DNA of 64,000 nt, taken from Enterococcus ureasiticus. Lineage in GTDB: Bacteria > Bacillota > Bacilli > Lactobacillales > Enterococcaceae. Both the position numbers and the translations under genes were made by a program. The DNA is taken from the NCBI RefSeq assembly GCF_001730285.1, contig NZ_MIJZ01000013.1, positions 186,001-250,000 on the forward strand, given 5' to 3'. Below are positions 1-9,328 of the stretch, one piece after another (position 1 is the first letter of the stretch; every line of letters starts with the position of its first letter). Below the pieces are notes generated by a model that worked only from the letters and a program-made list of their open reading frames with translations, did no database searches and was not told the DNA's origin.

Positions 1-440
<440 letters not shown>

Positions 441-461
441 TTAAGCTCTCTCCTAATTCAT

Positions 462-1034
462 TTAAATTTCACCATAAACAAAAGAATTGTCAGATTCAAA
501 TTCTTTTAATGTCGGGTGATTTTTATCTTTTTCAGATGTAATGGCTTTTTGAATATCAATTGGCCAATCAATCGCTAAATCTGGATCATCAAAAGCAATC
601 CCGCCATCTGCAGGTGCATTATAATAATTATCACACTTATACATAAAGTTAACATTTGGTGTCAACGTTACAAAGCCATGCGCATAACCTTTAGGTACCA
701 ATAATTGACGATGGTTATGCTCTGACAAAATAAAACCTTCCCATTGACCATAAGTTGGGCTACCTTTACGGATATCAACAATTACATCTAAAACCGCACC
801 CGTCACAACACGAATCAGCTTTGTTTGAGCTGCTTCGCCTTTTTGAAAATGCAAGCCACGCAATACACCCGCTTCACTTGAAAGAGAATGATTATCTTGT
901 ACAAAATCAAAATCCAATCCTTGTTCAGCAAATTTTTCTTTAGAATAGCTTTCAGTAAAAAAGCCGCGGTGATCGCCAAATACGTCCATTTCAATGATTT
1001 TTACATCTTGCAATTTTGTATCAATAACTTTCAT
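462..1034 (-). CDS. rmlC: dTDP-4-dehydrorhamnose 3,5-epimerase RmlC (EpaF)
   Basis: 190 aa, usual family length. The cupin core carries LRGLHFQ with catalytic His62 and MYKCDNYY with the catalytic Tyr at about 132, both expected of RmlC. It epimerises dTDP-4-keto-6-deoxyglucose at C3 and C5, step three of dTDP-L-rhamnose supply for the rhamnan backbone of the Epa polysaccharide. It sits 11 bp after rmlA and before rmlB, so co-transcription is very likely. Confidence 0.96.
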   Translation of the reverse strand: MKVIDTKLQDVKIIEMDVFGDHRGFFTESYSKEKFAEQGLDFDFVQDNHSLSSEAGVLRGLHFQKGEAAQTKLIRVVTGAVLDVIVDIRKGSPTYGQWEGFILSEHNHRQLLVPKGYAHGFVTLTPNVNFMYKCDNYYNAPADGGIAFDDPDLAIDWPIDIQKAITSEKDKNHPTLKEFESDNSFVYGEI

Positions 1035-1045
1035 TCTATTCGCCC

Positions 1046-1915
1046 CTAATCCATTTCTGCCAATCTTAATAAATATTGTCCATAACCATTTTTCTTCAAT
1101 GGTTGCGCCAGTTCAATCAATTGCTCTTTTGTGATATAACTCATTCGATATGCAATTTCTTCTAAACAAGCTACTTTTAAGTTTTGACGTTTCTCGATTG
1201 TTTCAATAAAAGTCGAAGCTTCCAAAAGTGATTCATGGGTTCCTGTATCTAACCACGCAAATCCCCGTCCCATCACTTCAACAGATAATTTATTTTTTTC
1301 TAAATAAACTTTATTTACATCTGTGATTTCTAATTCACCACGATCAGAAGGTTTGATGTTTTTAGCGATTTCGATTACATTGTTGTCATAAAAATATAAA
1401 CCAGTAACCGCATAATTTGATTTTGGTTTCTCAGGTTTTTCTTCGATTGAAAGAGCCGTCATCTCGTTATCAAATTCAACTACACCAAAACGCTCGGGAT
1501 CATTCACATGATAGCCGAAAACAGTTGCTCCGCTTCCTTTTGAAGCAGCACGCTGTAACATGTTAGACAAACCGCCACCATAATAGATATTATCTCCCAA
1601 GACAAGACAAACACTATCATCACCGATAAATTCTTCACCTATAATAAATGCTTGAGCTAAGCCATCAGGGCTTTCTTGCACTGCATATTCAATGTGGATC
1701 CCAAGATCTTTTCCGTTTCCAAACAAACTTTCAAAACGTGGAGTATCATCTGGGGTTGAGATAATCAAAATTTCTTTGATACCAGCTAACATTAAGGTTG
1801 ACATTGGGTAATAAATCATTGGTTTATCATAAATCGGCATTAATTGTTTTGATGTTGCCTTTGTTAAGGGATACAGTCTTGTTCCACTTCCGCCGGCTAA
1901 AATTATTCCTTTCAT
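1046..1915 (-). CDS. rmlA: Glucose-1-phosphate thymidylyltransferase RmlA (EpaE)
   Basis: 289 aa, full length for the short RmlA form. The N-terminus [18 protein letters not shown] is the nucleotidyltransferase signature GGxGTRLxPLT, and LGDNIYYG and [10 protein letters not shown] are typical RmlA segments. It joins dTTP and glucose-1-phosphate to dTDP-glucose, the entry step to dTDP-rhamnose. Its start follows an AAGGAG-type site after a 119-bp gap behind the glycosyltransferase genes; the gap is AT-rich and holds no gene, and an internal promoter there is possible but not evident. Confidence 0.96.
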   Translation of the reverse strand: MKGIILAGGSGTRLYPLTKATSKQLMPIYDKPMIYYPMSTLMLAGIKEILIISTPDDTPRFESLFGNGKDLGIHIEYAVQESPDGLAQAFIIGEEFIGDDSVCLVLGDNIYYGGGLSNMLQRAASKGSGATVFGYHVNDPERFGVVEFDNEMTALSIEEKPEKPKSNYAVTGLYFYDNNVIEIAKNIKPSDRGELEITDVNKVYLEKNKLSVEVMGRGFAWLDTGTHESLLEASTFIETIEKRQNLKVACLEEIAYRMSYITKEQLIELAQPLKKNGYGQYLLRLAEMD

Positions 1916-2034
1916 GGAAAAACTCCTTTAAATTATTTATTTCGTTTAATTGCTTACACCGTTTAACATTATCGCATTATCATACCGAATTGTCATGCTT
2001 TTTGAAGTTATTTTACAAAACTGTAAAATAACTC

Positions 2035-2751
2035 TCATTTAACTTTTAGTATTTTACGGCTTATCAAAGCTATGATAAGAGAAATTCTCCATCTTAATTG
2101 TTGAAAGCAACTTGCTTTTGTATCAATTTCACTCGCATTACCATCATGCCTACGATATAAGGTAAGTTGTTGCGGTATTAGTGCACTTTTATTCTTAGTC
2201 TCCGCAATTAGACCAATCCACATATCATGCATAGGAACTTTAGCCGGTATAGGTAATATAATCGATTTCAGACTACTGCGAAAGGCCATTCCAGCACCAA
2301 TATATTTATTTTTTATGATATTATGGAGAACGCCTAATGTTACATTTCGGTACTCAAAATAAGAAGGTTCGATTACTTCCAAATGTTCATCGACGATTAC
2401 TAAATCGCTAATCACTAAATCTTTTTCAGGATGATTTTGAAAAAAGTTCAGTATCGTTTGAACTTTCTCCGACAACCATACGTCGTCTTGATCTGCCAAA
2501 AAAATAATTTCTCCCTGACTTTGAGTAATTGCAAACTCAAAATTAGCAATCACACCTTTACCTGGTCCTTTAAAAAATTTTATCCGTGGATCTTGCGCAG
2601 CGTAGTTTTTGATTATATTTATTGTTTCATCTTTAGAACCATCATCAGAGATAATCAATTCATCAGAGGATTCCATTTGAAGTAAGATACTAGCAAGTTG
2701 CTCTTCTAAATATTTTGCTCCGTTATAAGTGGCAATACAAATTGAGATCAT
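2035..2751 (-). CDS. epaD: Family-2 glycosyltransferase, EpaD-like
   Basis: 238 aa GT-A protein. It starts MISICIATYNGAKYLEEQL and carries DDGS at residues 36-39 and ADQDD at 86-90, the nucleotide-sugar and metal-binding acidic motif; no membrane span is evident. It probably transfers a sugar, likely rhamnose, onto the growing Epa polysaccharide at the inner membrane face. Its start abuts the stop of the preceding gene (2752), indicating translational coupling. The name rests on position as the fourth gene of the epaABCD order; the exact linkage made cannot be read from sequence. Confidence 0.85.
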   Translation of the reverse strand: MISICIATYNGAKYLEEQLASILLQMESSDELIISDDGSKDETINIIKNYAAQDPRIKFFKGPGKGVIANFEFAITQSQGEIIFLADQDDVWLSEKVQTILNFFQNHPEKDLVISDLVIVDEHLEVIEPSYFEYRNVTLGVLHNIIKNKYIGAGMAFRSSLKSIILPIPAKVPMHDMWIGLIAETKNKSALIPQQLTLYRRHDGNASEIDTKASCFQQLRWRISLIIALISRKILKVK

Positions 2752-3585
2752 TTACTTTCCTTTCATTAGAGCTTGATACTCTATAAACGTACGTCGCCAT
2801 ATGTTACGATTCTTTACTAAAAAAAATTGTTTTATCGTTCTTAGTAATAAATGTCTTCTGTGAGTATGAAATTTATTCCGATCATATTTCTGATAAAAAA
2901 GTGTTTCAGCTCGTATAATTGATTCATATCTTTGACTACTAAGTTTCTCGTAATTTAAAACAGACAGTTCATGTTCCATTCGATAATCTAAAACGCAAAT
3001 CTTTTTGCCCAATTGATGAATTTCATAAAAAAGCCAATGATCTAAAAAGTCCAAAGGAAATTCTTCGTTAAAAAAACCGATACTTTTTAATAGTTCCTTG
3101 GAAAGTACAGCCCCAGAATTAATACTCATAAGTCTCTGCGAATAGATACCAGCTTTTGGTAACTCTGAACGACATCCGATATATTGATCAGAAAACACTG
3201 GTGATATCTGCCTGCCGTGAGAGAAAACAATCGGAACATAGGCCACGACCTCATCTTCTAAACTCATGGTTAAAAGTGTATCTAGATACGTACTATCCAA
3301 TAAGCTATCTTGATCTAGCAATAAAAGTAAACCACCTTGAATCTGATTGAAATACTTTATGCCAATATTATAGGCTTTTGCTAATCCAGGATTTGTTTCA
3401 TCATGGATATAATGCACATTATCATAATAAAATAATTCATTCTCTTGAGGTTTTTGACTATTATCATAAACAAGTAAATGTACAAAGTTTTTTTTATTTA
3501 TGATTTCTTTTATATAATCATAGCTTGGTGTCTGTGAGATTTCAGTTTGATATAAAACGATTGTAATCACCAACTTATTCTCCAC
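2752..3585 (-). CDS. epaC: Family-2 rhamnosyltransferase, EpaC-like; probable GTG start
   Basis: About 277 aa from the GTG at 3585. The start reads VENKLVITIVLYQTE, and LLLLDQDS holds the DXD-like acidic motif of rhamnosyl GT2 enzymes. An upstream in-frame ATG exists at 3606, but the GTG has a GGAGG exactly 8 bases upstream and shares one base with the stop codon of epaB (TAGTG), so coupled initiation at GTG is preferred. Likely role: adding rhamnose in assembly of the Epa rhamnan. Sugar and linkage are inferred from operon context only. Confidence 0.82.
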   Translation of the reverse strand: MENKLVITIVLYQTEISQTPSYDYIKEIINKKNFVHLLVYDNSQKPQENELFYYDNVHYIHDETNPGLAKAYNIGIKYFNQIQGGLLLLLDQDSLLDSTYLDTLLTMSLEDEVVAYVPIVFSHGRQISPVFSDQYIGCRSELPKAGIYSQRLMSINSGAVLSKELLKSIGFFNEEFPLDFLDHWLFYEIHQLGKKICVLDYRMEHELSVLNYEKLSSQRYESIIRAETLFYQKYDRNKFHTHRRHLLLRTIKQFFLVKNRNIWRRTFIEYQALMKGK

Positions 3586-4367
3586 TAGAAAAACCTCCAA
3601 CCCCATTTATTGAAAAATTTAATCATTGATTGTAAAAATATTTTAAATAGTTTCTTGTTTTTATGTGCACCTTTTTCATACAAATGAATCACTGTTTCAA
3701 AAGGTGTGTACAAAATTTTATAGCCTGCTTTTCCAAAGCTCATACAGAGATCATTATCTTCAAAATACATAAAATACCGTTCATCGAAACCATCGATCTG
3801 GTTAAATTTATTGATATCAATGACCATAAAACAGCCAGAGCCCATCTTAATATAAGTTGTTTGATCTTCTGGTAAATCGCGGCATTCATAATAACTTAAA
3901 CGCTTATCAAATAACTTTTTGATCGATTGAAAAGGTACAAATCGCAACATATAGTCAAACACATCTAGTTTTTGACGTACTAAATACTGTGTTGTACCAT
4001 CTGAATTCAGCACTTTAGGACAAACTGCAGCCAACTGTTCATCTCCTTTTATACGTCGAATCATTTCATCCAAGGCATCTTTTGTGATCAAAACATCTGG
4101 ATTAAAAATGACAGCATGACGTGTTACGACATTATTCAGCACTTGATTGTGTCCATAGCCAAACCCCTTATTTTCTTTGGATTTGTGCAAGAAAATAAAT
4201 GAACCATAACGTTCAAGTTGATCTATATAACTTTGCTCGGAAGCATTGTCGAATATATGTATGTCATATTTTGATTCTAGACCTAATTCAATTTTTAAAT
4301 TATCAAGCACATCAAAAATATGACGGCTATTGTGAGTAACAATGGAAATCGTTATTCTATCATTCAT
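3585..4367 (-). CDS. epaB: Family-2 glycosyltransferase, EpaB-like
   Basis: 260 aa. The N-terminus MNDRITISIVTHNS, FNPDV at mid-protein and GFDERYFMYFEDNDLC are typical of rhamnosyltransferases that act early on GlcNAc-lipid carriers. It follows epaA, the lipid-linked initiator, although 301 bp apart, and overlaps epaC by one base. In E. faecalis the equivalent gene is needed for Epa synthesis; transfer of the first rhamnose to lipid-linked GlcNAc is a reasonable inference. No transmembrane helix is evident. Confidence 0.85.
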   Translation of the reverse strand: MNDRITISIVTHNSRHIFDVLDNLKIELGLESKYDIHIFDNASEQSYIDQLERYGSFIFLHKSKENKGFGYGHNQVLNNVVTRHAVIFNPDVLITKDALDEMIRRIKGDEQLAAVCPKVLNSDGTTQYLVRQKLDVFDYMLRFVPFQSIKKLFDKRLSYYECRDLPEDQTTYIKMGSGCFMVIDINKFNQIDGFDERYFMYFEDNDLCMSFGKAGYKILYTPFETVIHLYEKGAHKNKKLFKIFLQSMIKFFNKWGWRFF

Positions 4368-4565
4368 ATTTTTGCACCTCGTTTAAAATCAGATAAATCA
4401 AGCTAGTGCTAGTTATTGTCTACTCCAGCCCATCTTCACAAAAAGTGAAGTAGTAACTGTTTCTAGTTCTTTATTGCTAAGTTCGATTCGCTAGAGTGAG
4501 AAGTTTTTCCTTATGTACAAAACTTCATACGCCACAGATCCACTCATTATTTAGCTGAATTCTAG
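4368..4565. other. Gene-free spacer between epaA and epaB
   Basis: I see no ORF with codon structure here. The stretch around 4488-4516 (AGTGAGAAGTTTTTCCTTA) resembles, in inverted orientation, part of the tandem repeat unit in the ileS leader at 49976-50338, which suggests a shared intergenic repeat family. The similarity is short, about 17-20 bases with two inserted T residues, and may be chance. Confidence 0.35.
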
Positions 4566-4616
4566 GAGAGCGGAGCAAAACTTACAGAGTTTTGTCCCGC
4601 TCTCTTATTTTACTTA
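4566..4616 (+). terminator. Strong hairpin between epaA and epaB
   Basis: GAGAGCGG and CAAAACT pair with AGTTTTG and CCGCTCTC around a TACAG loop (stem 4566-4604), with a T-rich run only on the plus side. In the epa transcript (minus strand) it would form the same stem without a U-tract, so there it may act as a processing, stability or partial attenuation element rather than a full terminator. Confidence 0.6.
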
Positions 4617-4668
4617 ATCAATAAATTATAACACAGCTTAAAATTCCAGCAAAGATTCCATTATTTTT

Positions 4669-5805
4669 TTACTTTTTCTTAGAATGTTTGCCTAATCTTT
4701 TTTCTAATTGCTGATGACGAAACTCACGGTTTCCAAACATACGTAAAATATACATCAATGGTTGATGATTTTCACCAACTAAACCAATCATTTCAATAAA
4801 CAATTCTAACCCAATTGCGCTAAAAACAATCAATAGAATCGATGCAACATTACTTGCATAACTAAACAGCAACGCAACAAATGAAAAGACCAAAGCTAAA
4901 CCATAAATCGTCATCACTGCACCTTTATGAGTAAACCCAAGTGACAGCAAACGATGATGTAAATGCATCTTGTCAGCAGAAGATATCGGACGTTTATTCA
5001 TCAAGCGGCGAATAATAGCATAAACCGTATCCGTGATTGGTACACCCAAAATAATCATTGGCGTGATCACGGTAATAAATGTGGCATTCTTCAACCCTTG
5101 TAATGACATAACCGCAATCATAAACCCTAAAAACAACGCTCCTGTATCTCCCAAAAAAATCTTGGCGGGATAAAAATTATATGGGAAAAAGCCCGCAATA
5201 CTAGCAACTAAAACAAAAATCACAATTGGAATATAAACCGTTTTCGCATGAAGGAAAAAATAACCGATTACCCCAATCGTTGCCAAACTGATGATTGAAA
5301 CGCCAGAAGCAAGTCCATCCAAACCATCAATCAAATTAACCGCATTTGTAATCGCAAATATCCAAAACAATGTCAATGGTAAACTAAACCAGCGTAAATC
5401 TATGTGGCCTAATAAAGGTAAGGTTACTGCATCGATCCGAATGTCTGCCACAAAATAGATGACTAATGCACCAAGTAAAATTCCTAATGTTTTTTTCTTT
5501 GGTGATAATTCATAGATATCATCGATCAAACCCGTTGCAACGACGATCCCAGCTCCTAAAATAATTGGCCAGATATAATCGATCGGTATAATTGACTGAA
5601 ACATAACTAAGCAAGAAAATGAAAAGACAAAATAGATGCCTAATCCGCCAGCCGTAGGCATATTCTTAGTATTTACTCTTCTTTCGCCTGGAGCATCATA
5701 GGCTCCTATTCTAAACGCCAACAACTTAACGATCGGCGTCACAATCAAGGATAAAATAAACGTCAGAAATAGACGGATAACAATTTCATAAATAAACATC
5801 GACAT
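4669..5805 (-). CDS. epaA: Undecaprenyl-phosphate GlcNAc-1-phosphate transferase EpaA (TagO/WecA family)
   Basis: 378 aa polytopic membrane protein of the polyprenyl-phosphate HexNAc-1-P transferase family. Diagnostic motifs appear in order: GLIDDIYEL (metal-binding aspartates), NAVNLIDGLDGLASG, FLGDTGALFLGF and KMHLHHRLL, the histidine motif of WecA/TagO-type enzymes. It links GlcNAc-1-P from UDP-GlcNAc to undecaprenyl-P, starting Epa (and possibly teichoic acid) synthesis. First gene of the epa operon, with a promoter at 5837-5864. It is distinct from MraY, which is encoded separately at 60282-61247. Confidence 0.93.
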   Translation of the reverse strand: MSMFIYEIVIRLFLTFILSLIVTPIVKLLAFRIGAYDAPGERRVNTKNMPTAGGLGIYFVFSFSCLVMFQSIIPIDYIWPIILGAGIVVATGLIDDIYELSPKKKTLGILLGALVIYFVADIRIDAVTLPLLGHIDLRWFSLPLTLFWIFAITNAVNLIDGLDGLASGVSIISLATIGVIGYFFLHAKTVYIPIVIFVLVASIAGFFPYNFYPAKIFLGDTGALFLGFMIAVMSLQGLKNATFITVITPMIILGVPITDTVYAIIRRLMNKRPISSADKMHLHHRLLSLGFTHKGAVMTIYGLALVFSFVALLFSYASNVASILLIVFSAIGLELFIEMIGLVGENHQPLMYILRMFGNREFRHQQLEKRLGKHSKKK

Positions 5806-5836
5806 GATGAACCTACTTTCTTAATGTACATCGTAT

Positions 5837-5864
5837 ATTATACCGAATCATTCCACATTTACAA
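5837..5864 (-). promoter_or_regulatory. Predicted sigma-A promoter of the epa operon
   Basis: On the minus strand TTGTAA (5864-5859), a 16-base spacer, then a perfect TATAAT (5842-5837), about 31 bases before the epaA ATG. No other promoter this good is visible in the gap after yihY. Confidence 0.65.
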
Positions 5865-5937
5865 GTTGGAACAGGTGTTTCCACTGAGCGGAAAAGCCAA
5901 AACTTCTACTTGTTTATTTGAATCAAAAGCATTCGGC

Positions 5938-6852
5938 CTATTTCTTTAATTTTTCTTTTATTTTATCCACTAGACGGTTGATCAACCCATAACGGTGCTG
6001 AATTTTTTCATTTGATATATATTCTTTGACAACTGCATTGATGATACCGCCTAAAATAATGATCGTTGCGGCTAGATTTAGCCATAACATCAATATGATA
6101 AAACTTCCTATAATTTGATAACTAGCAATTTTTGAGCTGAAATATTTGATATACAAACCAAAAGCCTGTGACAATAACATCCAGCCAACAGTCGCAAATA
6201 CCGCTCCTGGTATGATTGAACGAAAAGTTAATTTCGCATTAGGTACAACACGATAAATCAAGCACATGATAACCAGCAGAACTAATGTGGTAATCGGCCA
6301 TTTCAAGGCTTGAAAGGCGTCAATAAAATCAGTTGAGAAATGAAATATTGGTTGCAGCAAATCTAAGATTGTTTTGCCTAAACCTAATACACCAACAACC
6401 CCAACGATCGCGATCATAAATAGGAGAATCACCAGCAAAGACATAATACGGACAATAATAAAATTTTTACGAGGCTCAACACCAAATGCTTTATTCATAG
6501 CCGTCTGCAACGCGTTGATACTTTGGCTAGCACTCCATAAAGCTGCCAATGCAGAGATTGATAGCAAACCGCCTGATCGTTGAGTTAGTAAAGATTGAAT
6601 TGCTGGTTTTAAATCATCAAAAATAGCCTTAGGTATTGCTTCAGCTATGTAAGGCAGTACTTCGTTTGGGTCGATATGTAAGTACGGCAGGAGATTCCCC
6701 ACCGCAATCAATAGAGGAAACAGGGACAAAAGTAAATAGTAAGCTACCACGACCGACGTATTTCCAATCTCTGAATCAATCATGCGATTTTGCGTTGTTT
6801 CAATGAAACGCATTAATTTTTCATTGTTCTTTACTTTGTCCACCAGTTTCAT
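5938..6852 (-). CDS. YihY/BrkB family membrane protein
   Basis: 304 aa with about six hydrophobic helices. It starts with a basic amphipathic stretch and reads GNTSVVVAYYLLLSLFPLLIAVGNLLPYL, LSALAALWSASQSINALQTAMNKAFG and LMLWLNLAATIIILGGIINA, all typical of the YihY/BrkB (formerly 'ribonuclease BN') family. The lysine-rich C-terminus is probably cytoplasmic. Function is unknown; the RNase BN name is a historical error. It follows map by 19 bp and precedes epaA, probably in a map-yihY transcription unit. Confidence 0.9.
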   Translation of the reverse strand: MKLVDKVKNNEKLMRFIETTQNRMIDSEIGNTSVVVAYYLLLSLFPLLIAVGNLLPYLHIDPNEVLPYIAEAIPKAIFDDLKPAIQSLLTQRSGGLLSISALAALWSASQSINALQTAMNKAFGVEPRKNFIIVRIMSLLVILLFMIAIVGVVGVLGLGKTILDLLQPIFHFSTDFIDAFQALKWPITTLVLLVIMCLIYRVVPNAKLTFRSIIPGAVFATVGWMLLSQAFGLYIKYFSSKIASYQIIGSFIILMLWLNLAATIIILGGIINAVVKEYISNEKIQHRYGLINRLVDKIKEKLKK

Positions 6853-6871
6853 AAAATTCTCCTCTAATTGA

Positions 6872-7636
6872 TTAATATGTCATTTCTTCTCCTTGAGAAG
6901 TTAAAATTTTGGGTCCATCTTTGGTAATAGCTAATGTATGTTCAAATTGACAACTAATACCGCCATCTAAAGTATAAGCTGTCCAGCCATTTGGGTCCAT
7001 TTTCATTCGCCAAGTTCCTGTGTTGACCATGGGTTCGATCGTAATGACCATTCCTTCTTTTAAGCGTAACCCTTTTCCTGGTTCACCATAATGAGGAATA
7101 ACTGGGCTTTCATGAATAGTTGGGCCAATGCCATGACCTACAAAATCTCTTACAACAGATAAGTTTTCACTTTCAACATACGTTTGAATTGCGTGTCCGA
7201 TATCACCAATACGATTACCGACTTGGGCTTGCTCAATCCCGAGGTACAATGCTTTTCTCGTTACTTCCATTAAGTGATCCAATTCAGGCGTTGATTTACC
7301 TACTACATAAGCCCAGCAAGAATCTGATACAGCGCCTTTTAAATCAATACACATATCTACTTTGATCAAATCACCGTCTTTTAAAGGCTTTTTCCGAGGA
7401 AAACCATGGCAAATCTCATCATTGATACTGCAACATGTCGCATATTTATAGTCTTCAAACCCAATTTGTGCGGCAATTCCGCCATGGCTTTCAATAAAGT
7501 CTCTTACGAATACTTCAATATCCCAACTCGTAACACCTGGTTTGATAAACGTACGTAAATGACGATGAACATCTGCCAATAATTCTCCAGATTCATCCAT
7601 CATTTCAATTTCTCTTGGTGATTTTAGTGTAATCAT
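6872..7636 (-). CDS. map: Methionine aminopeptidase, type I
   Basis: 254 aa. Metal-binding residues appear in VDMCIDLKGAVSDSCW (Asp pair region), FVGHGIGPTIHE (His) and ITIEPMV and SCQFEHTLAIT (Glu), the pita-bread fold signature of type Ia enzymes. It removes initiator Met from nascent proteins. There is no N-terminal zinc-finger extension, as usual in Firmicutes. The ATG at 7636 follows AGGAGGACGATATTGA. An unusual feature is the insertion around residues 205-230 (NTGTWRMKMDPNGWTAYTLDGG), also seen in other lactic acid bacteria. Confidence 0.95.
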   Translation of the reverse strand: MITLKSPREIEMMDESGELLADVHRHLRTFIKPGVTSWDIEVFVRDFIESHGGIAAQIGFEDYKYATCCSINDEICHGFPRKKPLKDGDLIKVDMCIDLKGAVSDSCWAYVVGKSTPELDHLMEVTRKALYLGIEQAQVGNRIGDIGHAIQTYVESENLSVVRDFVGHGIGPTIHESPVIPHYGEPGKGLRLKEGMVITIEPMVNTGTWRMKMDPNGWTAYTLDGGISCQFEHTLAITKDGPKILTSQGEEMTY

Positions 7637-7709
7637 TCAATATCGTCCTCCTAAAATTTAAAAGCTGAAAGAGCTTGTTCAGCCTTTACTGGAAAAGATA
7701 AAAGCGCAG

Positions 7710-7750
7710 CGGGCTTGTTCAGTCTCTTAGAAAAATACGAGACTAGCCCG
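7710..7750. repeat. Bulged inverted repeat in the map leader
   Basis: CGGGCT plus AGTCTC at 7710-7726 pair with GAGACT plus AGCCCG at 7739-7750 around an A-rich loop. It lies in the 336-bp gap between map and the divergent flavodoxin gene, which otherwise holds no gene. The preceding AAAAGCTGAAAGAG resembles the start of the repeat copies at 60021 and 60142. Confidence 0.5.
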
Positions 7751-7911
7751 TGGAGCTAGATAATCTTTATATAAGAGTATTTTATCATAATTTATGAAAA
7801 TTTCACTGAAAAGTAGTTGTAAAAAATAGATTTCATTCTTATTTTGGTCTCTTACCTCCCATAAACGGTGTCATAGAAGCAACTTCTTAGTTTCTATCCT
7901 CAATTTTGTAA

Positions 7912-7941
7912 TTTACACAACCTTCGTTCTTCTGATATAAT
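7912..7941 (+). promoter_or_regulatory. Predicted promoter of the flavodoxin gene
   Basis: TTTACA (7912-7917), an 18-base spacer and TATAAT (7936-7941), about 31 bases before the flavodoxin ATG. Confidence 0.6.
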
Positions 7942-7972
7942 CAAGATTGTATTATTTGAAGGAGGAAATCTA

Positions 7973-8416
7973 ATGACCTTAGCTAAAATCGTTTATGCAA
8001 GTATGACTGGAAATACAGAAGAAATCGCAGATATCGTTGCTGAAGCTTTTGAAAATTTAGATATTGAAGTAGAAATCAATGAATGTACACAAGTTGATCC
8101 TGAAGATTTTGACGATGCGGACATCTGTGTCATTGCGACATACACATATGGTGATGGTGAATTACCTGATGAAATAGTAGATTTCTACGAAGAGTTACAA
8201 GAAATCAACCTATCAGGAAAAACTTACGGTGTCTGTGGATCTGGGGACACTTTTTACGACGAGTTTTGTAAATCAGTGGATGACTTTGATGCTGTTTTCG
8301 CAAAAATTGGGGCGACAAAAGGAGCAGAAAGCGTAAAAGTCGATCTAGCCGCTGAAGAAGAAGATATTCAAAATCTTGAAGCCTTTGCTAAAAAATTAGC
8401 AGACGCTGTAAAATAA
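7973..8416 (+). CDS. Short-chain flavodoxin
   Basis: 147 aa acidic protein. SMTGNTEEIAD is the FMN phosphate-binding loop, TYTYGDGELPDE and CGSGDTFYDEFCKSVDDF are the two isoalloxazine-binding loops, as in short-chain flavodoxins. It is a cytoplasmic one-electron carrier; the partner is not identifiable here. GGAGG lies 7 bases before the ATG at 7973. Single gene flanked by its own promoter and terminator. Confidence 0.95.
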   Translation: MTLAKIVYASMTGNTEEIADIVAEAFENLDIEVEINECTQVDPEDFDDADICVIATYTYGDGELPDEIVDFYEELQEINLSGKTYGVCGSGDTFYDEFCKSVDDFDAVFAKIGATKGAESVKVDLAAEEEDIQNLEAFAKKLADAVK

Positions 8417-8441
8417 TTAGTAGAAATCAACGAATATAGAC

Positions 8442-8492
8442 AAAAGGAGGCTGGAAGAAAACTCAATGAGTTTTCTTCCAGCCTCCACTTTT
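8442..8492. terminator. Bidirectional terminator, flavodoxin / TetR gene
   Basis: AAAAGGAGGCTGGAAGAAAA pairs over ~20 bases with TTTTCTTCCAGCCTCC and a CTTTT tail. Near-perfect symmetry with A and T runs on both sides serves both convergent genes. Confidence 0.9.
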
Positions 8493-8500
8493 AGTTGTTT

Positions 8501-9073
8501 TTAATTGTCAATATCAATCGGTTCGTCTCGCTCTAATATTTGATCAATTGCTTCTCTCATCAAACGTTCAATTTGTTCTTCACTTGGATGAATGATTCCA
8601 GAAGTCATCAATGCTGCAATTCCTGTTGCAACGATCCACGTTCCCATATGAAGAGAATTGATCTCTGTATCATTTAGTTTCTCATAATCGGGATCTTTCT
8701 TGACCGCATTGGAAAAGTAGCTGTACGAAAATTCCTGCATTCTTTTTCCGCCACCGTATTCCTCTAAATATAACGCACGGTATAATTTACTTTCGTTTTT
8801 AGCAAAGTGAATGTAATTCAAAGCTAGATCCACAATAGTGTTACCCGTATGTTTGATAGGATATACTTCTTTTGCCAAATATTGATGGATTTTTTCAAAC
8901 AACTCTTCTTTTAAATCATCCATATTTTTGAATTCTAAGTAAATAGGTTGTGTTGAGCATTTCATTTTGGTTGCAATGTTTCGTGCGGTGAATTTCGAAA
9001 AGCCTTCAGTGGCCACTACTTCGTATGCAGCATTTAAAATCTGATCTTTAGTAATTGTTTTTTTTCTTGCCAT
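8501..9073 (-). CDS. TetR family transcriptional regulator
   Basis: 190 aa. The N-terminal domain (residues 5-50) reads ITKDQILNAAYEVVATEGFSKFTARNIA, a TetR helix-turn-helix, followed by a helical C-terminal ligand domain typical of TetR_C_8-like Firmicute regulators. Its target is unknown; no divergent pump or enzyme gene lies directly beside it, but the pepS promoter is only ~190 bp away in the divergent direction. Confidence 0.85.
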   Translation of the reverse strand: MARKKTITKDQILNAAYEVVATEGFSKFTARNIATKMKCSTQPIYLEFKNMDDLKEELFEKIHQYLAKEVYPIKHTGNTIVDLALNYIHFAKNESKLYRALYLEEYGGGKRMQEFSYSYFSNAVKKDPDYEKLNDTEINSLHMGTWIVATGIAALMTSGIIHPSEEQIERLMREAIDQILERDEPIDIDN

Positions 9074-9260
9074 AATCTTTCAATCCCCTCTACCTATCCT
9101 TTACAACGCTTCCATATAAATACTACAGTTATTGTAACATGATTTGTTTATTCTGCAAAATACTAGTCCCTCGATTTATATTATTTTATTTATTTGATTA
9201 TACGGGACTTTCAAGAGCTTTTTTTCAGAATTAAATACGCTGCTGAACTTGCTCGTTTGT

Positions 9261-9289
9261 TTGAGTTCGCGCACTGTACGTGTTATGAT
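9261..9289 (+). promoter_or_regulatory. Predicted promoter of pepS
   Basis: TTGAGT (9261-9266), a 17-base spacer and TATGAT (9284-9289), 39 bases before the ATG at 9329. It lies within a longer open frame beginning at 9194, which supports the downstream start. Confidence 0.65.
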
Positions 9290-9328
9290 ATTAACCGTTA
9301 TATGAAAGAAAAACTAGGAGGTTATTCT

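Noticed and set aside
9194-9328. 45-codon N-terminal extension of PepS
   Set aside because: It contains the predicted promoter and lacks a ribosome site; the ATG at 9329 has AGGAGG and gives the family length.
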